In this document: piece by piece, positions 40,601 to 50,651 of the stretch
How positions within the stretch are numbered: the first letter of the stretch is position 1
Layout of the letters: every line of letters begins with the position of its first letter
Source of the DNA: Ricordea florida
Taxonomy: Eukaryota; Cnidaria; Anthozoa; Corallimorpharia; Ricordeidae
DNA length: 64,000 bases
Assembly: GCA_949710005.1 (NCBI GenBank)
Contig: OX453275.1
Span: forward strand, 7,843,481-7,907,480
Direction: 5' to 3'
The notes under the pieces: model-generated
Databases searched by the model: none
What the model saw: the letters and a program-made list of their open reading frames with translations, nothing else
What the model was told of the DNA's origin: nothing
Made by a program: the position numbers and the translations under genes

Positions 40601-43600
40601 GACCCTTACCTACTAGAGAGTCGCACTTGAATGTCTCATCCAATCATCTAAAGTGTTGTCTTATACTTTTATGAATAGATCCTGAGCAGCTCAGCATCGA
40701 TGACTCTGATAGTAAGGTTATAGAATAATAAAATTAACTGAGTGATATTGTTTAACAGTAAAAGATGAGTGAATGTCTGTGAAGACAGGTATTCGGGAAA
40801 GTCTGCGTCAAGCCCATACAGTGGCCAATACAGGTGGAGCTTATCCAGGTTTCTTTACAATGAAGCAACTAAGAGTATTTGCACTCCTCCTGGTTCTCTC
40901 ATGTTGGAGGCACAATGGCCTACTGTTTAGCAAGCATGTCAGAATGACGACTAAATTATAATCATCTGTTTAAGGGCTCTCCAAAGGGTGCTTGCAGGTT
41001 GCAACAGAGAGGACTGGCTATATTGGGCAGCAGAAACATCATCAGAAGATGGCGAGAAAAGTAAGTTAAAAATATCTGAACATTGAAAGGGTATTCTATT
41101 ACTCACTTAATGTTAAATCGTATACAGAACTTAATGGTTATGTTACATGTTTGTTTAGGTATTTGGATATATTTGATACATGTTAATATTTTTCAACATT
41201 TTTTCAGATTACCCATAGAGTGTCTTATAAACTAGCACAAACTTACTTATCGTAATCACATCATAGAGCAGAATCCAGTTAAGATTCTTAAAATTTTTGT
41301 AATGGTTGTAGTTAGTTAACCAAAAAAGCACTCAGTTGCTTATATGAACATTTTACATGTATATTTTATTGGAAATATATATATTTTTTTACATCTATAG
41401 ATATATTTATAAAAATAAATATTTTTTTTCAAAACAGTCATACAGTTATATGGAAACAGGCAAGAAGACCAAATTATCTTACTGGCCCCATCAGCAGGTC
41501 AAAACATGGTCTTCATTGAGAGGATAGAAAATGACAATCCAGGCAAGATCAATGTTTTGTTTTAACTCCAATCCCGTCAACGTAATTGGGCTTTTTTATA
41601 AATCCATGTTAAGAGTACAGAAGTGATTATCATCGAAATTCACAAACAAGTGACTTCAAATGGTGAAAGTGTAGTGTAACATCACAGTTCTTTGAAATAG
41701 GAAAAGAAATAATGGCAGGAATAAAATTAAATGAAACACACAATACCACTAAGTGGAGCTCATGCACAATCTGTCCTGAAACTATTTGCAGAAGGGCTTC
41801 CACATGGGTGGATAATAATGAGAAGAGGTATTTGTCTTCCTAAACAAAATGCTAACATCTTGCTAGGTAGAGAGAGAAACATTGTAGGATTACTTAAATT
41901 ATAAAACTGAGTTAAAAAGTTTTGTCACACATCTGGTTCATTCTCAACAGATTTCAACCCAAACAGGGTACATGAAAGAGTTAAGCTCATGATTGAAGGC
42001 CTGAGTTTGGAAAGGTGAGTTTATTTTTATACTTAGTTATTTCGTATAAATCAGTATTAACAAAGGTGCCTCCAGGTTGGCAAAGGTAGTCTAAAGAGAG
42101 ATCTGATACAACATAACTATAATTTAGCATTGAGGTTAGCTATAGATAGGAATACGTTTCTTTAAAATTTGAATTTTGGCACTTATAGAGAGCAACTAGC
42201 CAACTGGAAAAGGGAAAGGAAAGAGCAAGAAATGTCCCTGAGGGAAACCCAACAAAAGGACAAGGAGAGGGAGAAGGAGAGGGAGACAGAGAAAGAGAAG
42301 GACAAGGACAAGGACAAGGACAATGAAATGATGGGTGTGGAGGATGCTGCTACAAATGTGATAGCAAAGCAGGTTAGTTAACCCAAAAACGTAAACCATT
42401 TACATGTTACCTTAACAAGTTCTTAGACAGACTGACTAACCTCATATTGTTAATACTAAAACATAATTGTATGCTTGTTTGTTGTATGTAGATAAGAGAG
42501 ACCAGACGATTAAGAGTACGTCCACCGCCAGATGAAGGCACCACAATAATCCTCCGTCTCAAGGATGGAGGAAAAATTGCAAGGAAATTTAGGAAGAATG
42601 CCCTGTTCCAGGTATAATGGTACACTCCATGTTTTAGCCACTTGAATTCATTTCACTGAAATATTTGGAAGAAAAAAAAGTTGCTTGCAAAATTGCAAAA
42701 ATGCTTCACAATACAAACTTTCTAACCATTACCATAGTAATTAAGGATGTCTGTCACCAAAGAATCTCAGTGTTGAGAAAAGAAAAGGGGAACTCTGTAT
42801 CTGATGTCTCATTCTTCAAAACTGTCGCTCACCATTGAAGTCTGGTTATACTTAGGATACAGGTTGAAGTTTTTTGGTACGAAAAGCCACAGCTCCGTGT
42901 ACATCTGTATAAGTCTATAATGTAAAAATGCAACTTGATACAGGCATCTAAGAAATAACACAATTTCTCTTATGTTCATGTGAATGACAGGAGGTGTATG
43001 ACTGGGCAGGAGCAATGGATGATGTGCCTCTCCACTTTACCATCCAAAGGAGACAAGCAGTAGTGGGCCATGGTGACCCTTTAGAGAACCATGAGATACT
43101 TGACCTCAGAGAAAGGGTATTTGACTTCTTATTAATATTAATGCTATTTAAAAAACACCTGCACAGTCAACCTCCAACAAAACATATTACTTGAGCAAAA
43201 TCCAGCTTTCATTGCAATGTGCACAAATTTTGAATCCTCATATTAAGATATTTCCTTGGCAATCTTTTATTGAAGTAAGAATCAAGCAGTGTTAACGCTA
43301 TACCTCAGTGACCATTCCTTTAATGGTGAAGTGGACAAAAGCCAGGATCCCATGAGATAAAAAATAAAAACTCATAGAAGTTAAAAAAAGAAAGAAAGAA
43401 AAGAAGACGTAATAACCATCTGACCCATGAAAAGTCTCATGGCTTCTCCGTAAAGAGTATTAAATATTATTTTTCTTCAAATTTCTATAGGAAGCCAACC
43501 AAATAACAACACTGCTACAATCGCAGGTAGGGAAACTAATGAATACTAGGTGATGGTACATGTCCTGCCAAATGTTTCTAAACCATGAACATATACGAAA

Positions 43601-46340
43601 CCATTAAACTGAAGTTAATTCCTATGACCAACTTAACAGGCTCCCTTGGGACGAGGCTCCTTGTGAGCATCGACACTTGGGACAGACAAACGTGACTGGT
43701 TCCCTTGGGATGAGGCTCCATATGAGCATCGACACTTGGGGCAGACAAACTTCACTGCTTCCCTTGGGACGAGGCTCCTTGTGAGCATCGACACTAGGGG
43801 CAGACAAACTTCATTGCTTCCCTTGGGACGAGGCTCCTTGTGAGCATCGACACTTGGGACAGACAAACTTCACTGCTTCCCTTGGGACGAGGCTCCTTGT
43901 GAGAATCGACACTTGGGACAGACTGGTTCCCTTGGGACGAGGCTCCCCGTGAGCATCGACACTTGGGGCAGACAAACTTGACTGCTTCCCTTGGGACGAG
44001 GCTCCTTGTGAGCATCGACACTTGGGACAGACTGGTTCCCTTGGGACGAGGCTCCCCGTGAGCATCGACACTTGGGACAGACAAACTTCACTGCTTCCCT
44101 TGGGACGAGGCTCCTTGTGAGCATCGACACTTGGGACAAACAAACGTGACAGGTTCCCTTGGGACGAGGCTCCTTGTGAGAATCAACACTTGGGACAGAC
44201 TGGTTCCCTTGGGACGAGGCTCCCCGTGAGCATCGACACTTGGGGCAGACAAACTTGACTGCTTCCCTTGGGACGAGGCTCCTTGTGAGCATCGACACTT
44301 GGGACAGACTGGTTCCCTTGGGACGAGGCTCCCCGTGAGCATCGACACTTGGGACAGACAAACTTCACTGCTTCCCTTGGGACGAGGCTCCTTGTGAGAA
44401 TCGACACTTGGGACAGACAAACGTGACAGGTTCCCTTGGGACGAGGCTCCTTGTGAGAATCGACACTTGGGACAGACTGGTTCCCTTGGGACGAGGCTCC
44501 CCGTGAGCATCGACACTTGGGAGAGACAAACGTGACAGGTTCCCTTGGGACGAGGCTCCTTGTGAGCATCGACACTTGGGACAGACAAACTTCACTGCTT
44601 CCCTTGGGACGAGGCTCCTTGTTTGGGTAATGTCATAAATCACAGCAGAACGACTTAAATTTGGATATATATATATATAAATATATGTATCAGAAATAGG
44701 AACACTGTGGACTCTGTTAAACATGAGTTGGCATCAATGTAAATGAGAGATTGCATTGCTGAAATTTGCACTAACACAATTATTAATACTACTAATAATA
44801 ATACCACAAACATTGGAAAATAGACAAACACTCTCTAAAACTGTAACACTATCAGTAACAATAACAAGTTAACACTAACAGTAGGAATAACCATAACACA
44901 AAGAATAACAAGGTAACAGTAACCACACTAATAATCACAAGTCAACACTAACAGTAACAATAATACTAACAGTAACAAAACCACTAACAATAACAATCTA
45001 ACATTACCAGTAACAACCTTACAATAAAAAGCTAATAGTAACAACAACACTCATAATCACAAGTTGACACTAACAATAACAATAACACTGACAGTAACAA
45101 TAACACATTTACACTAACAGTAGCAACCTTACAATAAAAAGCTAACAGTAACCACAACACAAATAATCACAAGTTGACACTAACAGTAACACTAACAGTA
45201 ACACTAACAGTAACAGTAACACTAACAGTAACACTAACAGTAACACTAACAGTAACACTAACAGTAACGATAACACTAACAATAAAAAGCTAACAGTAAC
45301 CACAACACAAATAATCACAAGTTGACTCTAACAGTAACAATAACACTAACAGTAACAATAACACTAACAATAATGATAACACTAAAAAGTTAATGTACTA
45401 AACCAATGAAACATGTGACACTAAGAAATAAACATGAAGGATAAAAAATAAAACACTGACAATAACTAATTTAAACATTTACAAACACTACAGGTAAAAA
45501 CACTGACAACTTTGCATCATGAGTAAATATCACAAATAATAACAAGTCACGATAACACTAACACGAACTGCAACGGTTTAAACAATTTAGTTCATGACAA
45601 AACAATGATCCATTTGATGTCAACTTCATGTAAACAGGGATGCCCTTTTTTGGTAAATAGTTTTAAGGGAAGTGGGCTACTCAAATGAAAAAGTGTGTGA
45701 CTTACTTTTGTTTCATTAACAAAAGCAAGTTACACAATTCATTGAGCAGCTCACTTCCCTTCCCTTATTTGTCTTGCAGGTCTCCTTCAGAGGAAATTTC
45801 CCTCATGACAATGATGACATTAACCTTTCAGCTACAGTTGTGGGTAAGGAAACCTATACTTACTGTTCCTATATTACATGAGAGGCAAATGGATAAAATA
45901 AAGATAACTAAATTAAATCTTAATCTATTATCCAGACTGTAGTCCAGGCAACAGCAATGCAAGCAAAAAGAATTGCCTCACGCAAACAAATAGTCACTGA
46001 CCTGGCAATGGCTAACCAAATAAATGTAAACTGATGAAAAATAGCAAAAAATGACAGATTATAGACATCACAACCTTATATTTGGGAATGTCTAAAAAAA
46101 TGACCTCAGATGAAATTTGTTTTTTCTTTTATCACAGATGAGCCTCAAATGGAGAGAAATAGGGGTGAAGGAAAGGAAGATGACAAAGAAATGCAAGGAG
46201 GAGAAGAAGAAGAAGATGAAGAAGAAGAAGAAGGAGGAGGAGGAGAAAATGAAGAGAGAAATATCAGAAAAAGGAAAAAAGACAAAAGAACCACCGCCCA
46301 AAGAAAAAGGGCTAAAAAGAATGATGCCATGTTCATGTAA
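37655..46340 (+). CDS. 608-aa protein with UBX-like domain, 16 exons
   Basis: Exons: 37655-37860, 39118-39251, 39353-39529, 39849-40004, 40679-40711, 40785-40848, 40975-41060, 41438-41542, 41759-41827, 41951-42014, 42189-42372, 42492-42611, 42991-43116, 43491-43526, 45780-45843, 46138-46340. All phases agree; intron 8 appears to use a GC donor and the exon 9 acceptor is weak. An N-terminal alpha/beta module (residues ~1-112; QITFTKNYAEDKIREQL, KKVFLYLPS) recalls the N-terminal region of G2E3-like cnidarian proteins. Two Ser/Thr-rich linker exons follow, then a Glu/Lys helix (REQLANWKRERKEQ). A UBX-like ubiquitin fold (ILRLKDGGKIARKFRKNALFQ, then VPLHFTIQRR) and an acidic tract precede a basic nuclear-signal-like tail (RKRKKDKRTTAQRKRAKK). 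A p97-adaptor or ubiquitin role is inferred from the fold only. It lies wholly inside the giant element. Confidence 0.7.
43627..44625. repeat. 59-bp minisatellite in intron 14
   Basis: Nearly twenty units with core TTGGGACGAGGCTCCTTGTG occur in two lengths, about 59 and 45 bases. All three minus-strand frames are open for long distances because the unit lacks stops; this is a repeat effect, not a gene. It lies in the intron between exons 14 and 15 of the UBX-like gene. Confidence 0.85.
44770..45590. repeat. AACACTAACAGT simple-repeat tract
   Basis: Degenerate 12-bp units (ACACTAACAGTA) run through the same intron and are most regular at about 45175-45260. Confidence 0.8.
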
Positions 46341-46366
46341 TAAAAAAATTGTGAAACTTAGCCGGT

Positions 46367-46509
46367 AAGATTTCCACACAGGTCCCTACTTTATTATGCA
46401 TACTGTAGCGGTACGGTTTCGTTCTCAGAAATATTTGTACGCACACTTCCCAAGACAATTCAGCTACAGCATGCATAGTGAAGTAGGGACCTGTGAGGAA
46501 ATCTTACCA
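46367..46509. mobile_element. Hairpin MITE of the GCATGCTGTAGC family, copy 1
   Basis: Inverted ends GGTAAGATTTCC ... GGAAATCTTACC surround AGGTCCCTACTT and its complement and the family core TATGCATACTGTAGC/GCTACAGCATGCATA. It starts 27 bases past the stop of the UBX-like gene, so it may lie in its 3' untranslated region. Relatives are at 57611-58636. Confidence 0.7.
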
Positions 46510-47362
46510 CTTAGCCTTCCTTGTTATGCCTAATTTTTCAAGAATGTGCGATACAGTTACAAGGTTTTTATAACATTTTAGATTTGTGATTTCTCAGAAT
46601 TTCTCCTCTGTAAATGACCGAGAATTTTCCATAATTTGTTATTTAAAAAATACTTATCTTGTATTGTTATTTTGTTCACATTCTTTCCTACCTTATCATT
46701 GTATTATACATGTACATCATAATAAGAATTTGAGAGATATGTATATGTCATGACTTCCCGTTGCAATTATTCCTGTCATTTTGGATATTTTAGATGACAC
46801 CAAATTGATATCTACATATAAGTTTGTCATCGATAATCAATCCTAGTAATAGAAAATAATCATTTCCATAGTCAGCAAATTTTTCTTCATTGCTTTGCAA
46901 ACCTTGAAGTGAGTGTTCTTGACATTTAAGGGTTACAAACAACATTATAATCGTATTTAGTTCTTGATTTATGGTATAATATACATTATGTGTGTTTTCC
47001 AAACACAAAACATCAAGGTAGCACACATGTAATTATTGACCTACCTGAAGTGATTTGTATTCTGCTGCTAAGTAGTTTGGAAAGCAATTTAAGGTTACCC
47101 ATCCAATTCCATAGTACTCAAGCTTTCCTAACAGAATTTCGTGAAAAACCGTGTCAACTGAAATGGAAAAAAGAAATTGGTTTCGATGTCAAACTTGAGA
47201 ATAAAAATTATGTGAAACTATAGGCCTTACTTGTTCTTCTGACTTGTTACATACTAGTCAAGTTTTAATTAGCCTGCAGTGTTTAAGCAGGTATATAAGC
47301 AAATAGGAGAGAAATCCTCGGTAGCCTTCTTATTATCTATTTCACTCAGGATTTGGCAACGT
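46510..47362. other. Gene-free stretch inside the right end of the giant element
   Basis: AT-rich DNA without supported features, between the MITE and the right inverted repeat. Confidence 0.35.
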
Positions 47363-48015
47363 ATTTCCATCTAAATTTCATTTAATTTTGGCACTACGTT
47401 GTCCCATCCCATGCTCTACAAGTCTAAACAGCAAAGTTTGTAAAATTTGGCGAGTATTTTTCTAACTCCAACTTGAAAATATAGCTTCTACCGCAGTTAG
47501 AACTAGAACAAACGTACTTTATCAAAAACCGAATCAGTTAAAAACAAAGTTAACAAAAGAGCTTGTCCCTTACCTTCAATATTACCCGGTAAATCTGAAC
47601 TAGTGGTGTACTTCTAAAATGTACACCGTACAACTCTACCGAAAACGGGGATCTCTGTCTCAGACCTCTCTCCGTCAGACTAAACTTTGGCTCGGTGACT
47701 AAACTTGGCTCGGTGACTAAACTTGGCTCGGTGACTAAACTTGGCTCGGTGAGTAAACTTGGCTCGGTGACTAAATCGAGCTCGGTGACTAAATCGAGCT
47801 CGGTGACTAAATCGAGCTCGGTAACTAAATCGAGCTCGGTAATACTAAATCGAGCTCGCTCCTAGTCCCATCATCCACCGAGCTCGAGTAGAATATATGG
47901 AGCTCCATTCACTGTTGATTGAGCACGATGATCCGAGGCCTACTATAAACCGAGCTCGATATGCATTTCGAGCTCGATTTACGTGAATCGTGCTCGGTTG
48001 CCCAGAAAGTAAAAC
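47363..48015 (-). repeat. Right terminal inverted repeat of the giant element
   Basis: Inverted, nearly identical copy of 5051-5685. It has one more 18-bp ACCGAGCTCGATTTAGTC-type unit than the left copy, which accounts for the 18-base length difference. The palindrome at the tip has one change. Confidence 0.8.
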
Positions 48016-48021
48016 TGATCC
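48016..48021. repeat. Right target-site duplication of the giant element
   Basis: TGATCC, against TGATCT at 5045-5050. Confidence 0.6.
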
Positions 48022-48920
48022 GCATTCTGTATTATTTTTCAAACTTCCAGCGTTTCTCCACATTAAAAAAAAAACTTTATTTACTTCAAAGTCTTCAAGG
48101 CTTTTTTTTCTAAAAAGGACAGAAATTCAAGCGTTTTCAAGAGAACAAGTGTTAAGTCAGCGTATTTACTTAACTTAGTGCCAACTGCAGGGTGAAAATT
48201 CTTTCACAAATCATTTCGCAACATGAGCAATTTTAAAAACTTAGATACTGACAGTTATCTCACCGATTAAGCACTCGGTTAACTGTTTATATATTGTGTT
48301 TCAGGACATGATAGAATTGAATCCACATGGTAAGCCCAGGAGGAATGATTAGTTCTAACCGTACCGTTCGATCTCATGTCTCATGTCCCTGTTTTATAAC
48401 TTTTCATTCTCCCTCCTCGACCCCTTGTCATCCTGGCTCTCCTGTCTCTCTATTTCAGGAGCCACATGGTTGATACCACCTCTAATCATTCATTGCACCG
48501 CTATTATCTAATTATAGCATTACGGTTCGCTTGGACTTCACTGTTACAGGAACAGCTGTGGTGCTAGTTGATAAAGGTCTGTTTGTGTTGTCTACCTCCC
48601 CGAGAGCGAATATCGTAAATCACCCAGATTATTTTTTCTTGGTCGTGGGAGCATTTTCATTTCATGCGTTTTCTTTTTTAAAGGGAGGCAGCTGTTGAAA
48701 CAAACCTTTTCAGATTAAGGACACCTCCGAGTTTTCTTAGAAAACTGAATTCTCGTGTTGCAAATATTCTAAAACAACATTATTGTTACACCGTGTACCT
48801 TATACCGTAGATCTCAAAGTCTGCGAAATCATGAAGATTGTATATTTGAGCGTGGATAATTTGTGAAAGATGATTTTTTTAGCATTGTCAAAGGCAAATT
48901 GGGAAAATATCCAATCCGAG
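48022..48920. other. Gene-free stretch right of the giant element
   Basis: Nothing supported; AT-rich with short open frames only. Confidence 0.35.
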
Positions 48921-48990
48921 TTCTTCCAACTGGAGTTGAATCTATGATCTTCTGGTTGCTAGTTCAGACGCTCTACCACTGAGCTATAGT
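48921..48990 (-). mobile_element. tRNA-derived SINE head or tRNA pseudogene, minus strand
   Basis: Read on the minus strand it has an A box TAGCTCAGTGGTAGAGC and a B-box-like GATTCAACTCC at tRNA spacing. Stem pairing is imperfect and no CCA-type end or clear anticodon loop is seen, so it is a tRNA-derived repeat rather than a working tRNA. Confidence 0.6.
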
Positions 48991-49357
48991 ACCGGTTAGC
49001 TCAGTTTGTTGAGCCCTGGTCTATCGTGCGGGAGGTCGTGAGTTCGAAACTCGACCAGACCATCACTCAGGGTCTTTAAATTACTGAGGAGAAAGTGTTG
49101 CTTTTGCAATAACATCTGTAGATGATTAGACTTTCTGGTCTTCTCGGATAAGGACGATAAACCGTAGGTCCCGTCTCACAACCCATGTTCGCATAGCGTC
49201 GTGGAACGTAAAAGAATCCACACATTGTTCGCAAAGAGTATGGGACTTAGATCCCGGTGTTGTGGTATGGCCTTTGTGTATGTAAATTCACACACGTATG
49301 TTCTGAACGAGCTTGTACAGCATTACATGTATGAATAAATTATTGATTGATTGACAG
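48991..49357 (+). mobile_element. tRNA-derived SINE, about 370 bp
   Basis: The 5' part has an A box GGTTAGCTCAGT and a B box GAGTTCGAAACTC. A body follows with CTCGGATAAGGACGATAAACC and GTCGTGGAACGTAAAAGAATCC, then a tail of ATTGATTGATTG repeats. The body resembles the conserved central domain of eumetazoan (Nin-type) SINEs; that assignment is from recall. It sits head to head with the minus-strand tRNA-like sequence. Confidence 0.75.
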
Positions 49358-49390
49358 GAGACTCGTGGGTTTCTGTTGGTATTAGTATGT

Positions 49391-49521
49391 GTAATCAAAT
49401 GGTGACGAGTGAAATTAGGGAATAATTTCACGCGCGTTTTGTCCAAATCCTAAATTATTAGGCTTTGGACAAAACGCAAGTGAAATTATTCCCTAATTTC
49501 ACGAGTTCACCATTTGATTAC
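49391..49521. mobile_element. Hairpin MITE, 131 bp
   Basis: Arms of nearly 60 bp (GTAATCAAATGGTGAACTCG-type ends and GTGAAATTAGGGAATAATTTC) form an almost complete foldback around a short loop. Confidence 0.7.
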
Positions 49522-49526
49522 CTATT

Positions 49527-49900
49527 AATATCATGGGTGACGAATTACGTTAGCAATCGTGGATTTTTGACATGTTTATCCTGGATTGTATCGATCGAGA
49601 ACTCTACTCTCAAATGTTTAGACCTTAAATTTGGCTTATTAAGTTCAGAATTTTTCAGACTTTTTCGGCAAAATACCTGTTAGAATCCTTCTTGATGTTC
49701 TCTTGTGTGTTCAGGTTTTCTAAAACGTCTTTTTGTGCCCTGACATCTTCATTCACGGCATTTTAAAACTTCGTCGCCATCTTGACACTGAGACGTACGG
49801 AAGGGTTGCTATGGCAATTTTGTAATTTCACATGTGAAATTACAAATTAACGCTGAAATTTCGCGCCAAAATTAAGGAGTAATTCGTCACCTATGATATT
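49527..49900. mobile_element. Non-autonomous inverted-repeat element, 374 bp
   Basis: Ends AATATCATGGGTGACGAAT and AATATCATAGGTGACGAAT are inverted. Inside is a perfect 28-bp palindrome (49819-49846) centred on TTTCACATGTGAAA. No coding sequence. Confidence 0.65.
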
Positions 49901-50651
49901 ATTCTGAAAATTACACAACATTCTCTTTCTAATTATGTTTTCAAATATCCCTTACGTCATTTGAACGCGATAGCTAACTTTACTGAGATTTTAATTTGCT
50001 TCTCAAAGTTCGGGTAACGTGGTAAACATAATAACTTCCGAAAGTGGAAGTTTGATGTTACGGGTTAATTCCCGCTTTTCTAACTCTAAAAAGCCCGAGT
50101 CAACAATTCTATAACTTATTTATTTGGTTGAATAAGAATTCTTGAAAGAATTTCCCGAAGTACCAATTTTCGTTATGAGAAGCCACACTTCCGCTCCGCT
50201 TCTCAGACACAGCATAAATACTTGATGACTTAACAATAAGCAGGTGATTCGACTGTGACCTTTATTCCTTTTGGACATCGCATGTATCACGAACGACACA
50301 CAGTGGAAACTGAATCTGTTTCCAGAAAATTTGTTTTCCTCAAATAAACCAGCCGTTCCCCCTTAAAACAACTCATTGCAAATTTGTCTGAAGCATTACA
50401 GATACAAGGTAACTGACGTGAATATCAATTATAAGGGCTTGGAAGTAAGTTTTGGCAGCAATGTTAGGCCAAAACAAGTCAAGAGTACGGAATAAACGAA
50501 ACAAAAAGAGTAAGAGAGTTTTACTATCATTTTGAGCAGAAAATAGTGATGGCTAACATTCCATAACACTGTTGTCATTGCATATGTTTATACCGATGAG
50601 GCTGGGAAACCTGTGATCATTACAACCCTGCCAATGGCTTCCGACTATTGG
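49901..50651. other. Gene-free stretch downstream of MRPS7
   Basis: Probably the end of the MRPS7 transcription unit and intergenic DNA. Nothing else recognised. Confidence 0.35.

Larger units (their letters stand above)
5051..48015. mobile_element. Giant 43-kb inverted-repeat DNA transposon with cargo genes
   Basis: Two inverted repeats, 5051-5685 and 47363-48015, face each other with tips reading GTTTTACTTTCTGGGCAACC inward from both ends. They are nearly identical and differ by one 18-bp array unit. The flanking hexamers are near-identical direct repeats. The unit contains a nested Polinton, a TRAF-like gene, an ISXO2-type transposase gene and a 16-exon UBX-like gene. Without the Polinton it is about 25 kb. 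Long repeats with subterminal tandem arrays recall large eukaryotic DNA transposons such as Zisupton-type elements, but no KDZ-type transposase was found and the superfamily is unassigned. The alternative is two independent inverted copies of a short repeat; the matching flanks argue against this but do not exclude it. Confidence 0.6.

Noticed and set aside
43622..44724. Seven overlapping minus-strand frames as a Cys-rich repeat protein
   Set aside because: They come from a minisatellite without stops in any frame, lie in an intron and have no start or splice context.
46092..46379. Phe/Ser-rich minus-strand frame
   Set aside because: Antisense shadow of the GAA-rich acidic tract in the last exon of the UBX-like gene.
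5051..48015. KDZ (Zisupton-type) or Polinton-type identity of the giant element
   Set aside because: Subterminal arrays and long repeats fit in style, but no KDZ transposase was found, and the only polymerase and integrase belong to the nested Polinton, which has its own ends.
48921..49070. Functional tRNA genes
   Set aside because: A and B boxes are present but the stems do not pair well and SINE body or tail sequence follows.
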